This document shows positions 17,475 to 26,252 of a DNA stretch of 64,000 nucleotides, piece by piece. The notes beneath the pieces are model-generated. The model worked only from the letters and a program-made list of their open reading frames with translations. It was not told where the DNA came from and did no database searches. The first letter of the stretch is position 1, and the number at the start of each line of letters is the position of its first letter. The DNA comes from Bacteroidota bacterium (GTDB taxonomy: Bacteria; Bacteroidota; Bacteroidia; Bacteroidales; VadinHA17), in contig JADKBL010000005.1 of assembly GCA_016718875.1 (NCBI GenBank), positions 62,001 to 126,000 on the forward strand. Reading direction: 5' to 3'. Position numbers and translations under genes: made by a program.

Positions 17475-18803
17475 ATGAAAAAGGATATTCAATTAAAAAT
17501 TAACGCCATGAAAACTTCAAGAATCTTCATTTTAATTGCAGTAGTTTTACTTTCTGCCATGAGTGCAGAGGCTGCATTTGCAGGCAATTCTGACGGCAAA
17601 AAGAAAGTTAATCCACAGGATTTCATTACAATCAGAGGTAAAATCATTGACGGACAGACAAAATTACCGCTGATTTTTGCATCAGTAACCGTAAAGGAAT
17701 CCAATGTTGGAATTGTCACCAATATCGACGGGGAATTCACTCTTAAGGTAAGCCCCTCTGCTACAAATTTGGAAATATCTTATCTGGGATATAAGAACCT
17801 TATTCTCCCTATCAGCACACTAAAAGAGAATGGAGGAAAGAACACCATTGAAATGGAAGCTGCTCCAATCCCAATTAAGGAAATTATTGTAAAACCTGTT
17901 GACCCTGAGGCTGTTGTTGAAAGAGCAATCAGTAATATTGATATCAATTATGAATCAGTTCCAAATCTAATGACTGCATTTTACCGCGAGACAATAAGGA
18001 AAAACAGGACCTATGTATCGATCGGAGAAGCAGTAGTTGAAATATTCAAAGCTCCATACGGAAATGACATTCGATTTGACGGCACAAGAATATATAAAGG
18101 AAGGAAAAGTGCTGATGTAGAAAAGATGGATACCGTTTTATTTAAGCTTCAGGGCGGCCCGGTAACTGTATTACAGCTTGATATTGTAAAAAATACCGAA
18201 TCCATTTTGACAAAGGAAGCTATGGAATATTACGATTATATGATTTCAGGTGTGATTGAAATAGACGGCAAACCTCATTATATAATTGATTTTAAACAGA
18301 AGCCATCTGTTGATCATCCTCTTTTTATGGGAAGCTTTTTTATCAATATGGAGACCTTTGCAATCACCGAGGCTGAATTTGGCTTTAACCTTGAAGACAA
18401 AGAGGCAGCTGCATCTATCTTCATCCGCAAGAAACCTCTCGGTATGAAAGTTTACCCTGAAGTTGCTACTTACCGCACCAAATATCGTGCACAGGAGGGG
18501 AAACTGCATTTTATTTACTCCAGGGCTGAGGTTAAATTCAAAGTAGACTGGACAAAGAAATTGTTCCACACCTACTATACCACTATGTCGGAGATAGCAG
18601 TAACTGACCGTACTGACCAGGAAGTTATTAAATTTGCAAAAGAAGACAAGATCAAATACACAGATGTTTTCTCTGAAAAAGTAAGTGATTTTTCCGACAA
18701 GCAGTATTGGGGTGATTATAATGTTATTGAACCCGATCAAAGCATAGAAACAGCAATAAGAAGACTGAGCAGGAAACTTAAATTCAGCGACAGGGAAGAA
18801 TAA
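17475..18803 (+). CDS. Exported carboxypeptidase-regulatory-like domain protein (paralogue A of the sigma/FecR module)
   Basis: A 442-residue exported protein. The second Met, at 17508, gives a cleaner signal peptide (MKTSRIFILIAVVLLSAMSA) and may be the true start. Residues about 51-130 form a CarboxypepD_reg-like beta-sandwich (IRGKIIDGQTKLPLIFASV, then SYLGYKNLILPI). The remaining 300 residues are homologous to the second half of the protein at 20367: shared features include a FYRE motif, ...DFKQKPSVDHPLFMGSFF against DFEQREDIDLPLYKGTVY, and a closing aromatic-W-G segment. It lies 16 bases before the ECF sigma gene. Probably periplasmic or outer-membrane associated; the function is unknown. 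Confidence 0.8.
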   Translation: MKKDIQLKINAMKTSRIFILIAVVLLSAMSAEAAFAGNSDGKKKVNPQDFITIRGKIIDGQTKLPLIFASVTVKESNVGIVTNIDGEFTLKVSPSATNLEISYLGYKNLILPISTLKENGGKNTIEMEAAPIPIKEIIVKPVDPEAVVERAISNIDINYESVPNLMTAFYRETIRKNRTYVSIGEAVVEIFKAPYGNDIRFDGTRIYKGRKSADVEKMDTVLFKLQGGPVTVLQLDIVKNTESILTKEAMEYYDYMISGVIEIDGKPHYIIDFKQKPSVDHPLFMGSFFINMETFAITEAEFGFNLEDKEAAASIFIRKKPLGMKVYPEVATYRTKYRAQEGKLHFIYSRAEVKFKVDWTKKLFHTYYTTMSEIAVTDRTDQEVIKFAKEDKIKYTDVFSEKVSDFSDKQYWGDYNVIEPDQSIETAIRRLSRKLKFSDREE

Positions 18804-18819
18804 TTTACAGTATTACCAG

Positions 18820-19356
18820 ATGTCGAAGGACAGTGAAATAGCAGGGAGGATCAGAAAAGGTGATAAAACAGAATTTGAATCACTCTTCCGGTCCTCCTAT
18901 GTTTCCCTGGTAAGGTATGCCAGAACTCTGATAAAGGATCAGGATACTGCTGAAGAGATTGTACAGGACCTGTTTGTAAGACTCTGGCAGGAGAAGGAAA
19001 AAATAAAAATTGAAAGTTCTTTAAACGGATATTTGTTCAGGGCCGTACACAACAAATGCTTACACTATATAGAGCATTTAAAAGTTGTCGAACGTCATGC
19101 TGAAACAGTTACCTCAGACCAGGCTGATCCTGCTGATGATCCATCAGAAATACTTCATTATAAGGATCTTCAGCTTAAGATAGCAAGGATTCTTGAGAGA
19201 TTACCTGAAAGATGTGGTAAAATATTCTGTATGAGCAGGTTTGAAGGCCTGAAATACAGTGAGATAGCGGAGAAGTTGTCAGTCTCGGTAAAAACTGTGG
19301 AAGCCAGTATGGGTTTGGCGCTTAAAGAATTCAGAAAAGAATTGAAGGAACAATGA
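18820..19356 (+). CDS. ECF RNA polymerase sigma-70 factor
   Basis: A 178-residue extracytoplasmic-function sigma factor with only regions 2 and 4. Region 2 is about residues 15-85 (LFRSSYVSLVRYARTLIKD, AEEIVQDLFVRLW) and region 4 about 120-172 (LERLPERCGKIFCMSRFEGL, YSEIAEKLSVSVKTVEASM). It directs transcription in response to its anti-sigma partner FecR, whose gene begins inside its stop codon (ATGA overlap), so the two are translationally coupled. Targets probably include its own cluster. Confidence 0.95.
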   Translation: MSKDSEIAGRIRKGDKTEFESLFRSSYVSLVRYARTLIKDQDTAEEIVQDLFVRLWQEKEKIKIESSLNGYLFRAVHNKCLHYIEHLKVVERHAETVTSDQADPADDPSEILHYKDLQLKIARILERLPERCGKIFCMSRFEGLKYSEIAEKLSVSVKTVEASMGLALKEFRKELKEQ

Positions 19357-20351
19357 AAGAGATGAAAAATTCCGGAAAGTTTACAGACAAGGAGTGGGAG
19401 ACGCTTGCTTCAATCCTGTCGGGTGAAAAGGATGAAAATCCCGAACTGGTTAAAATATTTATGGAGGATGATCTCTATAAAACGGGAGAAAAATGGAAGG
19501 AGATTAATGATATGGGAAGCAGTAACGATATTGATGTTGACAAAGCATGGAAAAACGTCTCGTCAAAAATCAGCCTTACGGAAAAAGCATCAGTTGATGC
19601 TCCGGTTTTTTATCTGAGAAGCGCTTTTGTAAGGATAGCAGCGGTTGCTCTTGTACTTATAGCTATAGGTACAGGTGCTTTTTATATGTTCAACGCAGAG
19701 TCATTCGGTAAAATAATAGCTGTTACAACCGGAAATGATGAGAAAAATCGTCTTGTTGAACTGTCAGATGGAAGCAGAATCTTCCTCAACCGTAATTCAG
19801 AATTGAGTTACCACAAAAATTTTGGCAGAAACAGCAGGAATGTAAAACTGACAGGGGAGGCATTTTTCGAAATAACTCCGGATGTTACCAAACCTTTCAC
19901 AATTGATGCCGGAAATGCTTATGTTAAAGTTGTCGGAACATCATTTAATGTAATTACGAATAACCCCGATTCTGAAGTAGAAGTATTTGTTAAAACGGGA
20001 AAAGTGCTTGTTTCAGGTTCCGATAATTCAAGATCATTAGAACTGGATCCCGGATATGTGGGTATAATCGATGCTGCCAGGGCTGAAAAATCTTTAAATG
20101 ACAACCCAAATTATATGTCGTGGAATACAGGACTGCTTGTTTACAATGGACAAACACTTGATTTGGTATTTAAAGACCTGAAGAGAGTTTACAATATGGA
20201 TATTATTGCAGAGGATGCCTCGATACTTGAAAACAGGTGGACCTCCCCAATAGATAATAAGAGTCAGGAAACAATAATACGGCTTATTTGTGCTAGCTTT
20301 AACCTAAGTTATTCACAGGAGGGTAATGTTTACCATCTTGTAAAAAAATAA
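19353..20351 (+). CDS. FecR-family anti-sigma factor
   Basis: A 332-residue inner-membrane regulator. The cytoplasmic N-terminus (1-90) would bind the sigma factor, a single membrane helix lies at about 92-112, the periplasmic FecR domain covers about 122-225 (VELSDGSRIFLNRNSELSY, GEAFFEI, FNV), and a DUF4974 domain occupies about 258-330 (LDLVFKDLKRVYNMDI). In the known Fec and Sus-type systems this domain receives a signal from an STN domain on a TonB-dependent receptor. Here the only adjacent STN domain belongs to the next gene, which is not such a receptor. It overlaps the sigma gene by four bases. Confidence 0.94.
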   Translation: MKEMKNSGKFTDKEWETLASILSGEKDENPELVKIFMEDDLYKTGEKWKEINDMGSSNDIDVDKAWKNVSSKISLTEKASVDAPVFYLRSAFVRIAAVALVLIAIGTGAFYMFNAESFGKIIAVTTGNDEKNRLVELSDGSRIFLNRNSELSYHKNFGRNSRNVKLTGEAFFEITPDVTKPFTIDAGNAYVKVVGTSFNVITNNPDSEVEVFVKTGKVLVSGSDNSRSLELDPGYVGIIDAARAEKSLNDNPNYMSWNTGLLVYNGQTLDLVFKDLKRVYNMDIIAEDASILENRWTSPIDNKSQETIIRLICASFNLSYSQEGNVYHLVKK

Positions 20352-20366
20352 TTTATAACATGGAAT

Positions 20367-21917
20367 ATGCCGTCACTCAATGGACTCATATTCAAAAGAC
20401 TAAAATACGTTTCAATTTCCCTCTTTCTGTTTATCTCAATTGAAGGAAATTGCCAGATAACAATACTTGATTCATTAATGACTTTCAGTTCAGGGATGGT
20501 GAAAACAATCACTGCCCTGGAAACTATTACCACACAAACCGGCTATAATTTTACATACGACAGTCGCCTGGTTAACACCGACAAGATTACCGATCTTACC
20601 TTCAGCTCAGTGAGGTTAAGAACCATCCTGGAAAAAATAACAAATGATGACTCTCTGGAATTCTCCGTAATAGACAGATATATTATTTTTTCCAGAAAAG
20701 CCGAAAGTGTCCTCCAAAAGGTTGATTCGCTGCCTCTTATACAGCTCAATTATATTTCAGGTACAATTACTGATTCTGAATCTAAGGAAGGTTTACCCTA
20801 TGCCACAATTGCACTAAAAAACAAAGGAAAGGGAACTGTTACAAATAATAATGGTGAATTCGGACTGAAAATAGGTACAGATATGATTAATGACACCCTG
20901 TCGGTTTCATACCTTGGGTACATTAACAGGGAAATGCCGGTTAGGGAGGCTCTTGGCAAGGACCTTGAAATAACAATGGAAAGAGAGTACATCTCAATTC
21001 CGGGGATAATTATCAAAAATCAGATCCCGCAGGAAATTATCAGTAAAGCAGTCAGAGCTATTCCTGAAAATTACAGCAGAAATCCTGTTTATCTTACTGG
21101 TTTTTACAGAGAAGGTGTTCTGAAAAGGCATTTCCTGCAAAACTATTCTGAAGCTATCCTGAAAATCTATAAGACTTCATATGGCGGCTCCATCCTGGGT
21201 GATCAGATTAAGGTACTTAAAAGCAGGAAGATAGAAAATTCAGGAAAAAAGGATACTCTGACAGTAAGACTGAAAGCAGGCCTGAGTACATGTAATGAAC
21301 TCGACGGTGTGAAGAAAACTTTTGATTTCATAAACTCTCAGAGTATGCAGGATTACAGTTACAGGATGACTGATATTGTAACCTATGAAGAAGAATCTGC
21401 TTATGCCATTGACTTTGAACAGAGGGAAGATATAGATCTCCCTCTTTATAAGGGTACGGTGTACATAAATACAATAGATTATGCGATACTGAATGCTGAG
21501 TTTGAGCTTAACAAGGCATTCCTGTTTAAAATGAAAGACTCATTTATTGCGAATTCCACACGAGGTTTTAATACCTGGCCTGTATCGGTGAAGTACTCCG
21601 TCAGCTACAGAAAGGTTAACGGAATCTACTATTTAAGCCATGTGAGGGGGGATCTGCTTTTTGCATCCAAGAAAAAAAGACGGGTTTTCAATACTCAGTT
21701 CACTGTCTTTTTTGAACTTGCAATAACCGATATTGATCTTAATAATGTATCCCGTTTCGACAGGGATGAGCTTGCTCCGGTACATTCGGTATTCTCAAAG
21801 ATAATAACCAGCTATGATCCTCTCTTCTGGGGAAATCAGGACTTCCTCAGGCCCGAAGACAATCTTCTCCAGGAACTCAGGAACATGAAGGTGAATCTGC
21901 AGGAATTCTCAAAATAG
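20367..21917 (+). CDS. STN plus carboxypeptidase-regulatory domain protein (paralogue B of the sigma/FecR module)
   Basis: A 516-residue exported protein. After a signal segment (about 10-28), residues about 40-110 resemble an STN (secretin/TonB short N-terminal) domain: ALETITTQTGYNFTYDSRLV, then LRTILEKITNDDSLEFSVI. Residues 128-215 are a CarboxypepD_reg-like domain (YISGTITDSESKEGLPYAT, SYLGYINREMPV). The rest is homologous to the protein at 17475. It is too short, and lacks the plug, to be a 22-strand TonB-dependent receptor. It lies 15 bases after fecR, so it is probably the signal-input partner of FecR. This role is an inference from domain order. Confidence 0.82.
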   Translation: MPSLNGLIFKRLKYVSISLFLFISIEGNCQITILDSLMTFSSGMVKTITALETITTQTGYNFTYDSRLVNTDKITDLTFSSVRLRTILEKITNDDSLEFSVIDRYIIFSRKAESVLQKVDSLPLIQLNYISGTITDSESKEGLPYATIALKNKGKGTVTNNNGEFGLKIGTDMINDTLSVSYLGYINREMPVREALGKDLEITMEREYISIPGIIIKNQIPQEIISKAVRAIPENYSRNPVYLTGFYREGVLKRHFLQNYSEAILKIYKTSYGGSILGDQIKVLKSRKIENSGKKDTLTVRLKAGLSTCNELDGVKKTFDFINSQSMQDYSYRMTDIVTYEEESAYAIDFEQREDIDLPLYKGTVYINTIDYAILNAEFELNKAFLFKMKDSFIANSTRGFNTWPVSVKYSVSYRKVNGIYYLSHVRGDLLFASKKKRRVFNTQFTVFFELAITDIDLNNVSRFDRDELAPVHSVFSKIITSYDPLFWGNQDFLRPEDNLLQELRNMKVNLQEFSK

Positions 21918-21986
21918 GTTGCAGGTTGCGGGTTACAAGTTGTAACCAATTCTAATTGCAACTTTGAATCCGAAATCTGAAATTAT

Positions 21987-23001
21987 CTAATACTTATTTA
22001 TCAGGTTATATAACTCAGTAAGGTCTGGCGTAAGAATAATCTCTGTTCTCCGGTTTTTCTGACGTGCATCAGCACTATTTCGTTCATCAACCGGCAGATA
22101 TTCACTGCGTCCGGATGCCGTAAGTCGCTTGGCATCGATCTTTGAGCCTTCAAGAAGGACTCTTACAACAGTGGTTGCTCTTTTTACACTCAAATCCCAG
22201 TTGTCTCTCAGCTGTCCGGAACCCGGATTATATGGCACATTGTCAGTATGCCCTTCTATAGTGATCTGAATATCAGGATTTTTCTCAAGAACTCCGGCAA
22301 GCTTCCTAAGGGCGTTTCGACCGTTTGCATCTATCTCATAGCTGCCTGATTTAAAAAGGAGCTTCTCATCCAGAGAAATGTAAACCTTACCATTTTTCAT
22401 TGTTACGGTGAGTCCATTATTTTCAAACCCAAGCAACGCTTCAGATACTTTATTTTTTAGTTCCTCCACAATCTTTTTCTGTGCATCAAGAATCTTTTCA
22501 AGCTCAGCGAGCCTTGCATTTCTTTTTTCAAGCTCGAATGTCAGTTCATCAAGAGAAGCCTTTTTGCTGTCTAAAGATTCTGACAACTGCTTGAGAAGAT
22601 CTTCTTTCTTCTGAAGGTTTTTCCTGTGCGGTTCTTAGTTCTTCAAGAAGTTTCTGGGTTTCCCTGACGTTACCCTTTACAAGATCTTCCTGTGCATTCT
22701 GCAGTTCATTATATCTTGAAGAGACATTATTATAATCACCCAGAGCCTTATCTCTTTCTGCCTCCACCTTTGCATATTCCTTTTTGAGCTGAGCAGTCTC
22801 CTTATCTATGGAAGCCAGTTTTGTCTCAAGCTCGCTGTTCTTCATTTCAAGGCCTATATTTTTCTCCTTGAAATCATCCCGTTCATTCATGTACTGTTTA
22901 CTGGTATCACTCAGGCTGCTGTACTTTTTACCCGATACACATGAGACAACAGATATTACCATCAAAGTAATAACTGAAACCGTTGCTATTTTATTCTTCA
23001 T
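21987..23001 (-). pseudogene. OmpA-family lipoprotein with coiled coil, frameshifted
   Basis: About 338 residues once joined. A lipoprotein signal ends at Cys21 (VISVVSC). A long coiled coil follows (about 30-190, rich in Lys/Glu/Leu). A C-terminal OmpA peptidoglycan-binding domain has ITIEGHTDNVPY, NWDLSVKRATTVVRVLL, RLTASGRSEYLPV and NRRTEIIL. The frame changes at 22616-22622 (GGTTTTT on the plus strand), where one base too many separates LLEELRTAQEK from the continuation LQKKEDLLKQLSESLD. It would link the outer membrane to peptidoglycan. Both halves keep coding quality, so a sequencing error is likely. Divergent from dxs. Confidence 0.88.
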
Positions 23002-23128
23002 ACAATTGAATTATCTGTTATATATAACAACCAATAAGCCAGAAAATTGTTATCTGTATTATGATTTCCTTGGCAAAAATAAGAAAAAGCCGTGTAAGCC
23101 TCTTAAAACAGGCGCGAATAATAATTCT

Positions 23129-23136
23129 TATATTTG
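23129..23136 (+). promoter_or_regulatory. Putative -7 promoter element for dxs
   Basis: TATATTTG, an exact TAnnTTTG match, ending 27 bases before the preferred dxs ATG at 23164. Its position argues against a TTG start inside the element at 23134. Confidence 0.6.
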
Positions 23137-23163
23137 CAGGTTATTTGTTCAAATTATTCTGAA

Positions 23164-25071
23164 ATGTTTAAGGAGGCAAATCTGCTTAGTAAAATAGATT
23201 CCCCTGCTGATCTTAGGAAGCTTCAGCCAGAACAGCTTGTACAGGTCAGTTCTGAGCTTCGACAGTTTATTATTGACGTAGTCTGCAATAATCCGGGGCA
23301 CTTTGGTGCAAGCCTTGGAGTTGTTGAATTAACTGTGGCTCTCCATTACGTATTTAATACTCCATATGATAAGTTAATATGGGACGTAGGTCATCAGGCG
23401 TATGGTCATAAGATACTTACTGGCAGACGTGATCTCTTCTCCACAAACAGGAGATATAAAGGCATCAGCGGATTTCCGAAGATGGCTGAAAGTGAATATG
23501 ATGCTTTTGGTACAGGGCATTCCTCTACCTCCATATCTGCTGCTCTTGGAATGGCAATCGCTGCAAAGTCGAAGGGAGAGAACAGACAGGTTGTGGCAAT
23601 TATCGGTGACGGAGCCATGACAGCAGGTCAGGCATTTGAAGGACTTAATAATGCTGGTATAGGCAATTCAGATCTCCTTGTAATCCTGAATGACAATAAT
23701 ATTGCTATAGATGCAAACGTAGGAGCCCTTAAGGAATACCTTATTGACATCACAACAAGCAAAACATACAACAAGTTCAAAGACAAAATATGGAATATGC
23801 TTGGGATTTTTGGCAGGCATACTCCCGGTGCACGACGCCTTGCTGCCCAGCTTGAAGCCGGGTTTAAGAGTACTATCCTTGACAAGAGTAACCTGTTTGA
23901 AGGCCTAAATTTCAGATATTTCGGCCCAATTGACGGGCACGATGTAATGCACCTGGCAAAAGTACTTGAAGACCTGAAAAGAATTCCGGGCCCAAAACTT
24001 CTTCATTGCATTACAACAAAAGGAAAGGGATTCAAACAAGCTGAAGAGGACCAGACCACATTTCATGCACCGGGGAAATTTGACAAAAAGACCGGCGAAA
24101 TATTTGCTATCCCGAATATGGATTCAATACTTTCTTTTCAGGAGGTTTTTGGCAGAACAATGCTTGAACTGGCAGAACAAAATGAAAAGATAAGAGCCAT
24201 TACACCCGCAATGCCAACCGGCAGTTCACTTAACCTGCTAATGAGTAAAATGCCGGAAAGGGTTTATGATGTTGGTATAGCAGAACAACACGCAGTCACT
24301 TTTTCAGCTGGCCTTGCCACTCAGGACCTTATCCCCTACTGTCATATCTATTCATCATTTATCCAAAGAGCTTATGACCAGATAATTCATGACGTAGCAC
24401 TTCAGAAACTGCACGTAATCTTCTGTGTTGACAGAGGAGGACTAGTTGGTGCTGATGGAGCAACCCATCATGGTTTCTTTGATATGGCATATATGCGAAG
24501 TGTTCCAAACATGGTAGTTTCCGCTCCGATGGATGAAAAGGAGTTGCGAAATCTTCTCTACACAGCACAGCTTAATAAGAACAAAGGCCCATTCTCAATA
24601 AGATACCCCCGCGCCAGGGGATTATACAAAGACTGGTATCAGCCTTTCAGTGAAATTGAAATTGGCAAATCACGGCTTATAAAAGACGGAAATGATATTG
24701 CAATATTGTCTATTGGCTATCCCGGAAGTGCAGTTGCATCTGTCTTAAAAAAACTAGAGGGTGAAAAAATCTCAATAGCCCATTATGATATGAGGTTTGT
24801 TGCTCCACTCGATACATCTGCCCTCGACGAAATATTCAAAAAATTCAGGTATATTATTACTGTTGAAGACGGAATTCTTAAAGGCGGATTCGGCAGTGCC
24901 ATAACAGAATTTATGGCTGATAATTGCTATAGTGCTGAAATAAGACGGCTTGGAATACCTGATTACTTTGTGGAACATGGCACTCAGGATGAACTGTACC
25001 GGGAATGTGGCTATGATGCAGAGGGTATTGAGTTGGCCATCAGGGAGATGATGGTGAGGCATGAGGCATGA
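23164..25071 (+). CDS. dxs: 1-deoxy-D-xylulose-5-phosphate synthase
   Basis: First enzyme of the MEP isoprenoid pathway: condenses pyruvate and glyceraldehyde-3-phosphate using thiamine diphosphate. The ATG at 23164 is chosen, giving 635 residues, because an in-frame TTG ten codons earlier falls in the promoter. Motifs include DVGHQAYGHKILTGR, the ThDP-binding GDGAMTAGQAFEGLNNA with a following LNDNN, AEQHAVTFSAGLA, and VDRGGLVGADGATHHG with family-specific residues. The last codons (VRHEA) run into a purine-rich repeat-like stretch. The gene is intact. Confidence 0.96.
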   Translation: MFKEANLLSKIDSPADLRKLQPEQLVQVSSELRQFIIDVVCNNPGHFGASLGVVELTVALHYVFNTPYDKLIWDVGHQAYGHKILTGRRDLFSTNRRYKGISGFPKMAESEYDAFGTGHSSTSISAALGMAIAAKSKGENRQVVAIIGDGAMTAGQAFEGLNNAGIGNSDLLVILNDNNIAIDANVGALKEYLIDITTSKTYNKFKDKIWNMLGIFGRHTPGARRLAAQLEAGFKSTILDKSNLFEGLNFRYFGPIDGHDVMHLAKVLEDLKRIPGPKLLHCITTKGKGFKQAEEDQTTFHAPGKFDKKTGEIFAIPNMDSILSFQEVFGRTMLELAEQNEKIRAITPAMPTGSSLNLLMSKMPERVYDVGIAEQHAVTFSAGLATQDLIPYCHIYSSFIQRAYDQIIHDVALQKLHVIFCVDRGGLVGADGATHHGFFDMAYMRSVPNMVVSAPMDEKELRNLLYTAQLNKNKGPFSIRYPRARGLYKDWYQPFSEIEIGKSRLIKDGNDIAILSIGYPGSAVASVLKKLEGEKISIAHYDMRFVAPLDTSALDEIFKKFRYIITVEDGILKGGFGSAITEFMADNCYSAEIRRLGIPDYFVEHGTQDELYRECGYDAEGIELAIREMMVRHEA

Positions 25072-25140
25072 GGCGGGAGGAGGGAGCAGGGAGACTGGGA
25101 CCGAAGGGGCAAGATGGGACAAGTTAGGAACAGAGAAGTT

Positions 25141-25156
25141 CCCCTCCAGGGAGGGG
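25141..25156. repeat. Short perfect C/G palindrome in a purine-rich gap
   Basis: CCCCTCC and GGAGGGG around two bases. The gap between dxs and the DUF1080 gene also holds an uneven purine-rich stretch (25060-25110, repeated GAGGCATGAGGC-like units). It could act as a weak terminator for dxs, or be a remnant of the C/G-rich palindrome family. Confidence 0.4.
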
Positions 25157-25184
25157 CCAAGAATTGGTTTATTATTAATCACAT

Positions 25185-25969
25185 ATGAAATTCAATAAAA
25201 TCTAGTTTTCCATTTATTGTGAACTTTCTATTGTCTGCCTGTAAAAATAATCCCGCCAAAGAAGAATGGGTTAGCCTTTTTAACGGAAGAGACTTTACCG
25301 GATGGGATATAAAGATTAAAGGATCTGCATTGAATGTAAACTATAAGAACACATTCAGGATTGAGGATGGATTACTTAAAGTAAGATATGATCAGTATGA
25401 AAAATTCAATAATGAATTCGGACATATATTTTATAATAAGCCATTCTCAAATTACAAACTCAGGGATAGAATACCGGTTTGTTGGAGATCAGTGCCCCGA
25501 AGGTCCATCATGGGCATTCAGAAACAGCGGCGTAATGCTTCATTCTCAGTCAGCTGCATCAATGGGTATTGATCAGGACTTTCCTGTTTCAATTGAAGCT
25601 CAGTTTCTTGGAGGAGATGGCGTTTCAGAAAGACATACTTCCAATGTATGTTCCCCCGGGACAAACATAGTTATGAATGGAATGCTTATTACACAACACT
25701 GCAATGAATCTACATCAAAAACCTATCAGGGGGATATCTGGGTAACAGCTGAATTTGTTGTAATGAATGATAAAGTTATTTATCATATACTTGAAGGCGA
25801 CACAGTTTTAAGCTACAATTATCCTCAGGTTGGAGGCAACAGCATACCTGAAGGATTTCCTCTTCCGGAAGGGACTTTGCTCAGGGAGGGTTATATTTGT
25901 CTCCAGGCTGAAAGCCATCCTATTGACTTCCGAAAAGTAGAAATTCTTGAACTCAAGGACAAAAGATAA
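25185..25969 (+). pseudogene. DUF1080 (3-keto-glycoside hydrolase-like) lipoprotein, frameshifted twice
   Basis: A DUF1080/PF06439 protein of about 260 residues once repaired. The core starts WVSLFNGRDFTGWDIKI, the family hallmark, and continues with IEYRFVGDQCPEGPSWAF, DFPVSIEAQFLGG and LLREGYICLQAESHPIDFR. One extra G in GGG at 25463-25465 breaks the frame. A second shift in AAAA at 25197-25200 would join an ATG at 25185 (MKFNK) to the lipobox LLSAC; otherwise the start would be a GTG at 25219. Some PF06439 members cleave 3-keto-glycosides made by Gfo/Idh oxidoreductases, which are abundant in the locus beyond the tRNA gene. Probably an exported lipoprotein. Confidence 0.8.
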
Positions 25970-26031
25970 AAGTTTTTTCTATTTTCGCAGACTGCAAGAC
26001 CGCAGGACTACAAGACCGCAAGACCTACTTT

Positions 26032-26115
26032 GCCCGGATGGCGGAATTGGTAGACGCGCTGGTCTCAAACACCAGTGGCAGCAATGCTGTGCCGGTTCGA
26101 TCCCGGCTCCGGGTA
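26032..26115 (+). tRNA. tRNA-Leu (anticodon CAA)
   Basis: An 84-nucleotide class II tRNA. The acceptor stem pairs GCCCGGA with TCCGGGT (the first pair is G-U), with discriminator A at 26115. The anticodon arm is CTGGT-CTCAAAC-ACCAG, giving CAA for the codon UUG. A long variable arm follows (TGGCAGCAATGCTGTG region), and the T arm is CCGGTTCGATCCCGG. CCA is not encoded. It is followed by a hairpin terminator. Confidence 0.96.
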
Positions 26116-26123
26116 CAGAAAAA

Positions 26124-26166
26124 GAGCGAGAGTGAGAGCGAGAGCGAGCACTCTCGTCTCTTTTTC
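26124..26166 (+). terminator. Terminator after tRNA-Leu
   Basis: CGAGAGTG (26127-26134) pairs with CACTCTCG (26149-26156) around a GAGAGC-rich loop, and a TTTTT run follows shortly after. It is placed directly after the tRNA. Confidence 0.6.
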
Positions 26167-26200
26167 CTCACTCTCATATTCAATAAAACTACTTACAATA

Positions 26201-26234
26201 AAAAAGCCGTCTCTGTAAAATGAGACGGCTTTTA
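26201..26234. terminator. Bidirectional terminator between tRNA-Leu and the SusD gene
   Basis: GCCGTCTC (26206-26213) pairs with GAGACGGC (26222-26229) around an eight-base loop, with an A-run on the left and a T-run on the right. It can therefore terminate the leftward SusC-SusD operon and any rightward read-through from the tRNA. Confidence 0.85.
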
Positions 26235-26252
26235 TTATTTCAGGGAATCAAA

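Noticed and set aside
26100..26170. GAGAGC-rich sequence after tRNA-Leu as a CRISPR or tandem repeat
   Set aside because: It is a short, irregular, imperfect stem followed by a T-run, better explained as a terminator; no spaced identical repeats exist.
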